Positions 29,494 to 36,337 of a stretch of 36,337 nucleotides of DNA are shown here, piece after piece (within the stretch, counting starts at the first letter, position 1; each line of letters begins with the position of its first letter). The notes under the pieces are model-generated. The model did not search any database and had not been told where the DNA came from. It saw only the letters and a list, made by a program, of their open reading frames with translations. Both the position numbers and the translations under genes were made by a program. The stretch is from G020354945 sp964570585 (GTDB taxonomy: Bacteria > Omnitrophota > Gorgyraeia > JABMRG01 > JAFGKX01): NCBI GenBank assembly GCA_964570585.1, contig CAZMYR010000013.1, forward strand, positions 1 to 36,337, read 5' to 3'.

Positions 29494-30218
29494 ACCAGAT
29501 TCCTATAGGAGTGGCGTTTATTGCAGGTGTTCTTTCTTTTCTTTCTCCTTGTGTATTGCCTCTGGTTCCGGGATATATTTTATTTCTGTCAGGGGTATCT
29601 TTAGGAGAGCTCAGGGATAGCGCCGAGCATAGAAAGGCTCTTAAGAAGATTATTTTGACATCGGTCTTTTTTGTCGCAGGATTTTCAGTGGTCTTTATGT
29701 GTTTAGGAGCCTCGGCTTCTTTTATCGGAAAGTTGATGGCAGACCATATAAAGATATTGACCAGGGTAGCAGGTGTATTGGTTATAATTTTGGGACTCCA
29801 TCTTACCGGAATTATGAGGGTTGGATTGCTCAACTATGAGAAACGAATAAGCCAAAAGCGAATTTCACCCGGATTTTTTGGGGCCTTTTTACTCGGGTTT
29901 ACTTTTGCTTTCGGCTGGACACCTTGTATCGGCCCTATCCTGGCAGGAATCCTTGCATTAGCAGCGGTTCAGCAGACCCTTATAAAAGGTGTGTTTCTTT
30001 TAGGAGTTTATTCGTTAGGGCTCGGTATTCCTTTTATAATTACCGGATTCGGTATAGGGGTTTTCATGCGCCTTTTTCAACAATATAAGCGATTTATTCG
30101 GTTGGGAGAGATTATCGCCGGGCTGCTCCTGATAACTATTGGATTACTCATATTTTCTAATAATTTGGCTGTTTTGGTTAAGTTTGTTCCGTCCTTCTTT
30201 TATAATTTTGCAAAATAG
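29490..30218 (+). CDS. ccdA: Cytochrome c biogenesis / thiol-disulfide membrane protein CcdA
   Basis: This 242-residue polytopic membrane protein carries reducing equivalents from cytoplasmic thioredoxin to periplasmic acceptors. The two redox cysteines are in LSPCVLPLVPGYILF (helix 1) and GWTPCIGPILAGIL (helix 4). About six hydrophobic segments are visible, including FFVAGFSVVFMCLGASASFI and GLGIPFIITGFGIGVF. It is followed twelve bases later by a TlpA-like thioredoxin lipoprotein, the natural acceptor. The start overlaps bioA (ATGA). Confidence 0.94.
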   Translation: MNQIPIGVAFIAGVLSFLSPCVLPLVPGYILFLSGVSLGELRDSAEHRKALKKIILTSVFFVAGFSVVFMCLGASASFIGKLMADHIKILTRVAGVLVIILGLHLTGIMRVGLLNYEKRISQKRISPGFFGAFLLGFTFAFGWTPCIGPILAGILALAAVQQTLIKGVFLLGVYSLGLGIPFIITGFGIGVFMRLFQQYKRFIRLGEIIAGLLLITIGLLIFSNNLAVLVKFVPSFFYNFAK

Positions 30219-30230
30219 GGGAAGTGAAAA

Positions 30231-30725
30231 ATGGAGAAAAAAATGCGGTTTTTAACTATTTCTGCAATCTTAATTTTATTTATTGCCGGTTGCGTATTGG
30301 CTCAGCAACAAACCCAGACCAAAGCGCCAGATTTTACACTTCCTGATCTTAATGGTAAAGCATTTAGTTTATCTGAGCTTGAAGGGAAAGTGGTTATTCT
30401 GGATTTCTGGGCAACATGGTGTCCTCCTTGCGTGGTGGAAATACCACATTTTATAGATCTTTATAAGGAATATAAAGGGCAAGGACTGGAGGTTGTCGGT
30501 ATTTCCCTGGACCGTGGCGGAGTAAAAGTAGTGAAATCTTTTGTGGAGAAGAACGAAATAACCTATCCGGTCGTTATCGGCAATCAAAAGGTGGCAGAAG
30601 ATTATGGAGGGATTCGAGGAATCCCAACCACATTTGTAATTGACCGTCAGGGATATATTGTTAAAAAATTTGTCGGTTATCGAGATAAAAAGGTTTTCGA
30701 ATCGATAATTCAGCAACTTTTATGA
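30231..30725 (+). CDS. TlpA/ResA-like thioredoxin-fold lipoprotein
   Basis: The 164-residue exported thiol reductase has a signal sequence (FLTISAILILFIAGC) ending in a lipobox-like IAGC, so it is probably a lipoprotein. The thioredoxin-like AhpC/TSA-type domain follows, with APDFTLPDLNGKAFSL, the active site FWATWCPPCVVEIPHF, and the cis-proline motif RGIPTTFVIDRQG. It likely receives electrons from CcdA and reduces haem-binding or other periplasmic cysteines. A second in-frame ATG at 30243 is an alternative start that fits the signal peptide slightly better. GGGGAAGTG lies upstream of 30231. Confidence 0.93.
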   Translation: MEKKMRFLTISAILILFIAGCVLAQQQTQTKAPDFTLPDLNGKAFSLSELEGKVVILDFWATWCPPCVVEIPHFIDLYKEYKGQGLEVVGISLDRGGVKVVKSFVEKNEITYPVVIGNQKVAEDYGGIRGIPTTFVIDRQGYIVKKFVGYRDKKVFESIIQQLL

Positions 30726-30750
30726 AGGATATGTTTTGAGTTTTTTCCAC

Positions 30751-30778
30751 TTTACAAATTTTTTATTTCCATTATAAT
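30751..30778 (+). promoter_or_regulatory. Promoter of feoAB
   Basis: TTTACA (30751-30756), 16 bases, TATAAT (30773-30778), followed by about 43 bases to the feoA ATG. No Fur or IdeR box was convincingly recognised around it. Confidence 0.6.
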
Positions 30779-30821
30779 TGCAAAGCAACCAGACTAAAAT
30801 TGAAATGGGGTATTTTAAAAA

Positions 30822-31055
30822 ATGATAGTAGATATAACTCAATTGCAGCCGGGAGAATCCGGCACGGTAGCAGAGATCCAGGGAGGCCTTGGTTTCACAA
30901 GAAAAATTCAAGGTATGGGAATAAGGCCGGGCAAAAGAATAACTAAAGTGAGTTCACATTTCTGGCGGGGCCCACAAACCGTAGCGATAGGTAACCTACA
31001 GGTTGCTATTGGTTTTGGCATGGCCAAAAGGATTCTGGTTAAGGTTGAAAGATGA
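30822..31055 (+). CDS. feoA: Ferrous iron transport protein FeoA
   Basis: This 77-residue SH3-like protein partners FeoB. Typical elements are LQPGESGTVAEIQGG, RKIQGMGIRPGKRITKV and a C-terminal FGMAKRILVKVE strand. It is cytoplasmic and thought to regulate the FeoB G domain. It is separated from feoB by nine bases. The ATG has no strong Shine-Dalgarno; the leader contains GGGG 17 bases upstream. Confidence 0.95.
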   Translation: MIVDITQLQPGESGTVAEIQGGLGFTRKIQGMGIRPGKRITKVSSHFWRGPQTVAIGNLQVAIGFGMAKRILVKVER

Positions 31056-31064
31056 GTATATAAT

Positions 31065-32780
31065 ATGGAAATAAACAAGATTTTATTAATGGGCAATCCC
31101 AATGTTGGTAAAAGCGCTATATTTTTCAGGCTCACCGGGGTAAAAGTAGTAATTTCTAATTATCCAGGAACTACTGTAGAATTTACTCAAGGTCAAACCA
31201 AAATTGGCAAAAAAAGACCATTGGTAATAGATGTTCCTGGCACTTACACTTTAGAGCCAACCTCTAAGGCCGAAGAGGTAGCTGTTCAGATGTTAAAGGA
31301 TGGCGATTTGGTCATTAATGTTGTTGACGCTACCAATTTGGAAAGAAATTTATATTTGACTTTGCAGCTTTTAGAGAGAAATATTCCGGTAATTGTGGCT
31401 TTAAATATATGGGATGAGACCAAACACCAGGGTATAAATATCGATGTTAAAAAATTAGAAGAAAAACTAAAAATACCTGTGGTTCCAACTTGTGGTTTAA
31501 CCGGCGAAGGTATAAAGGAATTAATAGGCCGCTTGCCAGAGGCAAAAGCTTTAAAGATGCAGTTTGCTTCTGATGGCGAAAGATGGAAAATGATAGGAGA
31601 AATTGTAGAAGAGACCCAGAAATTGACCCACCATCATCATACCCTGCTACAAAGATTAGAGGAGTTGAGCATTAAACCGCTGACAGGATTACCGATTGCC
31701 ATGGGCGTTATATATTGTGCCTTCTGGGTGATTCGATTTATTGGCGAGAGCCTGATCGGCTATATATTCGAACCTTTATTTGAAAGATTATGGCTTCCTT
31801 TAATGATGAAATTGAGTACATTTTTAGGTCAAGGTGGGTTTTTACATCATATCTTAATTGGCAATCTCATTGAAGGCACAATAGATTTTGGTCAATCTTT
31901 TGGCCTTTTGACCACAGGCCTTTTTGTGCCTATAGCTATGGTATTGCCTTATATATTCAGCTTTTATTTAATGTTAGGGCTCTTGGAAGATTTTGGATAC
32001 CTTCCCCGCCTGGCGGTTATGGTAGATAATCTTATGCACCATTTGGGACTTCACGGATATGCCCTAATTCCGATGATATTAGGATTGGGGTGTAATGTCC
32101 CTGGAGCATTAGCAACCAGGCTCTTAGAAGAAAGACGCGAAAAATTTATCGCCGCTACTTTAATGGCAATTGCCATTCCTTGTATGGCTCAAATCGCGAT
32201 GATTATAGGGTTGGTAGGACAAAGAGGCGGAAAGTATCTGGCAATTGTATTTTCTACTCTTTTTATTCTTTTAATTGTAAAGGGCCTAATCCTAAATAAG
32301 GTTTTAAAAGGCCAAAGCCCGGAGATATTTATTGAGATTCCCCCTTACAGGATGCCTCAATTTATGGCAGTAATTAAGAAACTCTGGATGCGCTTATTTC
32401 ATTTTTTATGCGAAGCCTTACCTTTTGTGCTTTTAGGTATACTTTTTGTCAATATCCTTTACGCGCTAAAAATAATAGATTCCCTCGCCCATATTTTTGC
32501 TCCAATTTTAACAAATCTGTGCGGACTTCCAAAAGAGGCTATCTCTGCCTTAATAATCGGCTTTTTAAGAAAGGATGTTGCTGTGGGCATGCTCGGGCCG
32601 CTTAATTTGACTACCAAGCAATTAGTGATTGGTTCTACAATCTTGGCTGTGTATTTCCCTTGTATCGCCACCTTCGTAGTATTAGTTCGGGAACTGGGAA
32701 TAATAGATATGTTAAAGTCTGCTGCGATTATGGTTACGGTTGCGCTAGCAGTCGGCGCTTTCCTTAATCTGATATTATGA
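31065..32780 (+). CDS. feoB: Ferrous iron transporter FeoB (short form)
   Basis: FeoB imports Fe(II). The 571-residue protein has the N-terminal G domain: G1 LLMGNPNVGKSAIFFRL, G2 SNYPGTTVEF, G3 DVPGTYTLEP, G4 LNIWDETK. A membrane domain follows with IAMVLPYIFSFYLMLGLLED, GCNVPGALATRLLEERREKF and IPCMAQIAMIIGL, the core permease motifs. At 571 residues it is clearly shorter than the roughly 770-residue E. coli protein, as in several anaerobes, with a compressed C-terminus. The histidine run THHHHTLLQ (near residue 190) lies in the linker before the membrane domain. Its stop overlaps the next gene as ATGA. Confidence 0.95.
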   Translation: MEINKILLMGNPNVGKSAIFFRLTGVKVVISNYPGTTVEFTQGQTKIGKKRPLVIDVPGTYTLEPTSKAEEVAVQMLKDGDLVINVVDATNLERNLYLTLQLLERNIPVIVALNIWDETKHQGINIDVKKLEEKLKIPVVPTCGLTGEGIKELIGRLPEAKALKMQFASDGERWKMIGEIVEETQKLTHHHHTLLQRLEELSIKPLTGLPIAMGVIYCAFWVIRFIGESLIGYIFEPLFERLWLPLMMKLSTFLGQGGFLHHILIGNLIEGTIDFGQSFGLLTTGLFVPIAMVLPYIFSFYLMLGLLEDFGYLPRLAVMVDNLMHHLGLHGYALIPMILGLGCNVPGALATRLLEERREKFIAATLMAIAIPCMAQIAMIIGLVGQRGGKYLAIVFSTLFILLIVKGLILNKVLKGQSPEIFIEIPPYRMPQFMAVIKKLWMRLFHFLCEALPFVLLGILFVNILYALKIIDSLAHIFAPILTNLCGLPKEAISALIIGFLRKDVAVGMLGPLNLTTKQLVIGSTILAVYFPCIATFVVLVRELGIIDMLKSAAIMVTVALAVGAFLNLIL

Positions 32781-33781
32781 AGAAAAAGCTAAAAGTCCTC
32801 TTATTATTTGATAGCCCCTATTTTAGACCCAGGGGTTATGACTTTAGCGAGGAACTTAGAGGCCCTGATTGGGATACGGAGCGCGACGTATACAGGGCCC
32901 TTCAGGAGATTGGCCACGATGTAAATGTATTGGGGCTTCATAATGATATAGGAATTCTTCTGGAAGAGATAAAAGAAAATAGGCCTGATGCTGTTTTTAA
33001 TCTTACCGAGGTTTTTAACGAAAAACCTCACCTTGATAAAAATGTAGTCTGGCTGTTAGAAATGCTACAGGTGCCCTATACAGGCGTTTCTCCGAACAGC
33101 CTTCTTATCTGCAACAATAAGGCATTAAGCAAGAAGATATTAACCTTCCACAAAATAAAAGTTCCTGATTTTCAAACATTCCATAAAAATCATCGGGTAG
33201 AACTGCCTAAAGCTCTTAAACCTCCTCTTATTGTAAAACCTTTATGCGAAGAGGCCTCAAGAGGGATATCTCGGGCTTCAGTTGCAGATAATGAGAAGTC
33301 TTTTATCAAAAGAGTAAATTTCATTCATAAAAGTATGAATATGGATGCTATAGCCGAAGAATATATAGAAGGAAGGGAATTATATATAAGCGTATTAGGT
33401 AATAGAAGAATAAAGATACTGCCCCCAAGAGAGATGACGTTTGGGCAATTTCCTGAAGATGAACCAAGAATCGGCACATATAAAGCAAAATGGGATGACG
33501 CATACCGAAAAAGATGGGACATAAAAAATGTCTTTGCGGAAAGGTTGCCCGATGGTGTGGATAAAAAAATTGAGGATATTTGCAAAGAGGCATACCGCGC
33601 CTTGAACATGCAGTGTTATGCAAGAATTGATATAAGAATCACCCCGGATTCCGCTGTCTATATATTAGAGGCAAATGCTAACCCCTGTCTAGCCAGAGAT
33701 GATGAAATTGCCCAGTCTGCGGAAAGAAGCGGCATTCCTTATAATAAATTAATCCAGAAGATAATAAACCTCGCTTTTTAA
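32777..33781 (+). CDS. ATP-grasp ligase, D-alanine-D-alanine ligase-like
   Basis: The 334-residue ATP-grasp enzyme is related to D-Ala-D-Ala ligase. It has LEEIKENRPDAVFNLTEVF, LLEMLQVPYTGVSPNSLLIC, NNKALSKKIL, the ATP loop KPLCEEASRGIS, EEYIEGRELYISVLG, and a C-terminal metal-binding region ILEANANPCLARDDEIAQSA. The metal-binding segment differs from the canonical EVNTLPGMT of Ddl, and no cell-wall genes surround it, so substrate identity is open; it might ligate other amino acids or peptides. It is coupled to feoB by an ATGA overlap, so it may belong to that transcript. Confidence 0.82.
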   Translation: MKKKLKVLLLFDSPYFRPRGYDFSEELRGPDWDTERDVYRALQEIGHDVNVLGLHNDIGILLEEIKENRPDAVFNLTEVFNEKPHLDKNVVWLLEMLQVPYTGVSPNSLLICNNKALSKKILTFHKIKVPDFQTFHKNHRVELPKALKPPLIVKPLCEEASRGISRASVADNEKSFIKRVNFIHKSMNMDAIAEEYIEGRELYISVLGNRRIKILPPREMTFGQFPEDEPRIGTYKAKWDDAYRKRWDIKNVFAERLPDGVDKKIEDICKEAYRALNMQCYARIDIRITPDSAVYILEANANPCLARDDEIAQSAERSGIPYNKLIQKIINLAF

Positions 33782-33796
33782 AAAAACCGATGAATT

Positions 33797-34261
33797 ATGA
33801 ATAAAGAGGGATTGGCTAAATCGATAATTTCTGTAATTACACTATCAGCGGTTGTAATTTCTGTCGTATGTTTCTTCATTTACAATAAGGTTTTATTAGG
33901 CCCTATATTAATAGGCTTGGGGTTTTTGCCATGGATACCACTTAAAATTTCCGGGCGTAGTATAAAATCGACAGGCGCTGATATAATATTTGGTATAATA
34001 GATACAGGCATTCTTGGTGTAGCAGCTTTAATTGGCGCAAATTTTGCCGGAGTCCTCGGTGCCATTGTTGGGGGAGCAGTTGGCGATGCGATTACAGATG
34101 CAATAGCAGGTTTATTTGAGGGCAAGGTTGCAGAAGCTTTAAGAAGATATGGTATCGAAGAGGCCAGGACACCATTAAGTAGCTCTATGGGGAAAATGTC
34201 AGGATGCTTGATTGGTATTGGAATTACCCTGACAATTGCCTGGACCATAATCAGGTTATAA
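33797..34261 (+). CDS. Hypothetical glycine-rich membrane protein
   Basis: I do not recognise a family. The 154 residues contain hydrophobic segments at about 9-29 (IISVITLSAVVISVVCFFIY), 31-50 (LLGPILIGLGFLPWIPL), a long glycine/alanine-rich stretch at about 63-108 (GIIDTGILGVAALIGANFAG, then GAIVGGAVGDAITDAIAGLF) and 135-153. The middle part looks like a glycine-zipper or a small channel-like bundle. A charged segment (EGKVAEALRRYGIEEAR) separates it from the last helix. It starts 15 bases after the ATP-grasp gene and is probably co-transcribed. No Shine-Dalgarno is seen. Confidence 0.6.
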   Translation: MNKEGLAKSIISVITLSAVVISVVCFFIYNKVLLGPILIGLGFLPWIPLKISGRSIKSTGADIIFGIIDTGILGVAALIGANFAGVLGAIVGGAVGDAITDAIAGLFEGKVAEALRRYGIEEARTPLSSSMGKMSGCLIGIGITLTIAWTIIRL

Positions 34262-34274
34262 TTTATGTTACACT

Positions 34275-34346
34275 AATTAACACGAATTTTTTAAACACGA
34301 ATTTTCACGAATTCGTGTTAATTCGTGCCTTCTAAATTCGTGTTAA
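34275..34346. repeat. AACACGAATT/AATTCGTGTT multi-arm inverted repeat
   Basis: It contains TTAACACGAATT, AACACGAATT and CACGAATT on the left, and AATTCGTGTTAATTCGTG and AATTCGTGTTAA on the right. Several alternative hairpins are possible because each side has more than one arm. It ends 20 bases before the start codon chosen for the radical SAM gene. Confidence 0.9.
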
Positions 34347-34366
34347 AATATAATTTTTTGTTGATT

Positions 34367-35971
34367 ATGCTTGACTTATCCAAGAAAAGATACAGGTTGA
34401 GGATTGTGATTCCAGCCTATCCGGCATTTAATATTTATTCTGATATCGCTAAGAATACTACGGCCTTGGGGCCAGTATGTGTGGCTAGCGTGGTGAACGA
34501 AATGGAAGGGTGGGACGTTGAGGTTATTGATGAAAACAACCTTCGTAGATACGGGCCCGGAAGCGATTCAGGCGGAGCCGACCATGATTTTTTACAAGAC
34601 TTAAGGCCTGCAGATGTTGTTGGATTCTATGGCGGATTAACAAGCACCATACCCAGACTCTATAAAATAGCCCATTTTTATAAAGATAAAGGTATTGTAA
34701 CAATTGCCGGAGGCCAGCATTTTGTTGAAAATAATATAGCCGAGGCATTGTCTTCCGGTATCGATTATGTGGTTATTGGCGAGGGAGAAGAAACGATTAA
34801 AGAGCTTTTAGAGGCTATCGAAGGTAAACGGGATTTGAGCAAGGTAGGAGGCATTGCTTATTTAAACCCCGTTAGAAATCGAAGATTTTCTAACGGGGTA
34901 AATAATGGGCAGGTTATCTATACTCCAAAGAGGGAGCCGCTGACGGATTTTGACAAGTTGCCTTTACCCGATTTCTCCTTGGTACGCTATGCCAAGATTA
35001 AACTTTATCCTGTTGGGAGGATACGGGGTTGCGGTATGGATTGCGAGTTCTGCACTGTTAAGGGTAAGCCAAGGTATGCTTCTCCTGAACGGCTGCTCGA
35101 GCAGATCAGCTTTCTTCTGGAGACAAAGGATGCCAGACATTTCTTTATCGTTGATGACCTTTTTGGACAACAGCGAGATGAGACAATACGGTTTTGTAAT
35201 ATGCTTAAGTGTTATCAAAAAAGTATAGGTAGAAGATTGGATATAAACGTTCAGATAAGATTGGATAGGGCTAAAGACGCCGAGCTGCTTTCTGCTATGC
35301 GCCAGGCAGGTATTAGTACAGTAGCCATCGGTTTTGAGTCACCTATTGAAGAAGAGTTAAAGGCTATGAAAAAACGTGTCAGGTCCAAAGACATGATATC
35401 TCTTGCAAGGGCATACCATAAATTTGGTTTTCTGGTGCATGGTATGTTTATCTTTGGCTATCCTTTAAAAGAAGGCACAAGTTTTAAAATATTGCCAGAG
35501 GAACGCATAAAGCATTTTAAGAATTTTATCAGGATTGCTAAAATTGATACTATACAAGTCATGTTGCCAGTTCCTTTGCCTGGAACAGAATTAAGGCGCA
35601 GGCTCCAAAAACAAAAAAGGATTTACTCAACTCAAGATATAGGCTGGGAATATTATGATGGCAACTTTCCTCTCTTTGAACCTGATGAACCCATGACTGC
35701 TGAAGAGATGCAATCTTCTATAAGGAAAATTATGGGCAAATTTTACCAATTTAAGTATATGTTTATAGTGGCCTTACATATATTTTCATTCCCCGCTTTA
35801 GTTTTCTCTTTGCATAATATTAAATCAGGATGGAAAAGGTGGTATCGGCCCTGGCGCAATCACTTGCTTCGTTTTGGCGGTTGGGTTATTATGAAAGCAT
35901 GGATTTCAGAGTTTAAAAAGGGCACCTTTTCTCAAAAATTGCAAAAGGCAAAAGAGCATCTAAAGAAATGA
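34367..35971 (+). CDS. B12-binding-domain radical SAM protein
   Basis: This 534-residue protein is of the cobalamin-binding-like radical SAM class (as in BchE-type and other methylase/cyclase-like enzymes). The N-terminal Rossmann-like domain shows LGPVCVASVVNEMEGWDVEV, GFYGGLTSTIPRL, IAGGQHFVENNI and YVVIGEGEETIKEL. The radical SAM cluster is in GCGMDCEFCTVKG (about Cys221, 225, 228), followed by FFIVDDLFGQ and the TIM-barrel motif ISTVAIGFESPIEEELKAM. The C-terminus has QVMLPVPLPGTELRRRL. The substrate is unknown. An NPVRN-type palindrome (34865-34900) is inserted in frame in the linker between domains. The frame is open from a GTG at 34325 inside a repeat, but the ATG at 34367 avoids repeat-derived residues. 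Confidence 0.88.
   Translation: MLDLSKKRYRLRIVIPAYPAFNIYSDIAKNTTALGPVCVASVVNEMEGWDVEVIDENNLRRYGPGSDSGGADHDFLQDLRPADVVGFYGGLTSTIPRLYKIAHFYKDKGIVTIAGGQHFVENNIAEALSSGIDYVVIGEGEETIKELLEAIEGKRDLSKVGGIAYLNPVRNRRFSNGVNNGQVIYTPKREPLTDFDKLPLPDFSLVRYAKIKLYPVGRIRGCGMDCEFCTVKGKPRYASPERLLEQISFLLETKDARHFFIVDDLFGQQRDETIRFCNMLKCYQKSIGRRLDINVQIRLDRAKDAELLSAMRQAGISTVAIGFESPIEEELKAMKKRVRSKDMISLARAYHKFGFLVHGMFIFGYPLKEGTSFKILPEERIKHFKNFIRIAKIDTIQVMLPVPLPGTELRRRLQKQKRIYSTQDIGWEYYDGNFPLFEPDEPMTAEEMQSSIRKIMGKFYQFKYMFIVALHIFSFPALVFSLHNIKSGWKRWYRPWRNHLLRFGGWVIMKAWISEFKKGTFSQKLQKAKEHLKK
34865..34900. repeat. NPVRN/ISNGV palindromic element, short in-frame copy
   Basis: Thirty-six bases: AACCCCGTTAGAAAT, CGAAGA, TTTTCTAACGGGGTA, read NPVRN-RR-FSNGV. 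This is the minimal hairpin version (loop of a few bases), still a multiple of three and in the same frame as the others. It has TAAA-type flanks on both sides. Confidence 0.95.
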
Positions 35972-36337
35972 CCAAAAAAGCTTATATCCGTACCTTCGGA
36001 TGACCCTTGGTTTGTTCTCTACAAGTTGGCTAAACCGTTCTTTTTTACAGTTTTTCAGGTTGAGTTGGCTGCGTTATGATTCATAATGCACCGCCCGCTT
36101 CCACCTCCTGAACGTCGGCTCCAGCGGGCTGCGTGAGTGGTGTATGCGCCGTTCGCCTTTGCTGGGGCTCAGGCTCACTTGTCGGCCGTCTAGGCCGGCG
36201 GCCTTCGTGGTTATGCCAGAGCATGATTCGGCTTCTTCGTGTTTGGCGCATTTTGCCCCGAGAAATTTTACACAGTAAAATTTCCGGGATTAAATCCCGG
36301 GAATTCTACGAATTCCACGGGAGGCGGCTTTAATTGT
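35972..36337. other. GC-richer terminal segment without a recognised gene
   Basis: From about 36080 the base composition becomes noticeably more GC-rich than the rest of the window (GGCCGTCTAGGCCGGCGGCC around 36183-36202). A palindrome TTATGATTCATAA lies near 36075. At 36258-36320 short hairpins GAAATTTTACACAGTAAAATTTC, CCGGGATTAAATCCCGG and GAATTCTACGAATTC follow one another, of the same style as in the tRNA spacers. Open frames exist on both strands but none resembles a known protein. It could be a repeat unit, an RNA gene or a remnant of transferred DNA. Confidence 0.4.

Noticed and set aside
2739..34900. CRISPR array formed by the CCCCGTTAGAAAT repeats
   Set aside because: Copies are far apart, palindromic and inside genes, without regular spacers.
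36060..36220. Integron attC-like site (GTTATG motifs)
   Set aside because: The two GTTATG copies are in the same orientation and do not form the paired R'/R'' structure.
36133..36333. Plus-strand 66-codon frame at the right edge
   Set aside because: It translates GC-rich repeat-like sequence and hairpins, with no Shine-Dalgarno or domain.

Overview
The window is an AT-rich, densely packed bacterial chromosome segment. It probably comes from an uncultivated diderm of the Omnitrophota (Omnitrophica) type. That assignment is inferred from LptF/LptG (a diderm envelope), the mixed gene repertoire, and above all the extraordinary load of short palindromic repeats, including an in-frame family read as NPVRN...ISNGV. 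A run of ten N at 11976-11985 marks a scaffold join, so this is a draft or metagenome assembly.

Layout. 1-2074: the tail of a recombinase-associated HTH protein on the minus strand, an RRM RNA-binding protein, a TerB-like protein, tRNA-Arg and FxsA. 2184-5270: two DUF2229-type proteins and a 2-hydroxyacyl-CoA dehydratase activase, with no dehydratase subunits. 5389-5866: a promoter and tRNA-Lys, tRNA-Leu and tRNA-Gly separated by repeat-filled spacers. 5965-9871: a sugar-permease-free PTS module (IIA, HPr, enzyme I) with the gluconeogenesis factor YvcK. 10040-13238: a sugar nucleotidyltransferase, then MetK and AhcY, which are falsely fused across the N gap. 13331-15539: two PilT-type ATPases. 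15579-18732 (minus): ComF, LptF and LptG. 18950-23893: fructose-bisphosphate aldolase, a DUF3108 protein, Thi4, MnmA and a second PP-loop tRNA-thiolation-like protein. 24075-29493: a complete overlapping biotin operon bioB-F-H-C-D-A. 29490-35971: CcdA, a TlpA-like lipoprotein, FeoA-FeoB, an ATP-grasp ligase, a small membrane protein and a B12-binding radical SAM protein. 35972-36337: a GC-richer segment without a recognisable gene.

The most striking feature is the repeat system. Almost every spacer between co-directional genes is an inverted repeat, often ending within about 15 bases of a start codon. Three kinds stand out. (1) NPVRN/ISNGV palindromes lie in frame inside four proteins, always in the same reading frame and with length a multiple of three. 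(2) Gene-start elements at 6438, 9988, 19889 and 21559 are each flanked by the direct tetranucleotide TGAA. Their right arm carries or overlaps the start codon. At least three have an extra middle copy of the right arm, so the left arm could pair either with the middle arm or with the ribosome-binding arm. (3) A GTCCCC/GGGGAC hairpin family has outer stems that differ between copies but remain complementary; one copy is nested inside another. Together they resemble REP/RAYT-type or Rickettsia-palindromic-element-type mobile palindromes, here supplying start codons, stop codons, possible translation switches and coding sequence. No transposase for them is present in this window.
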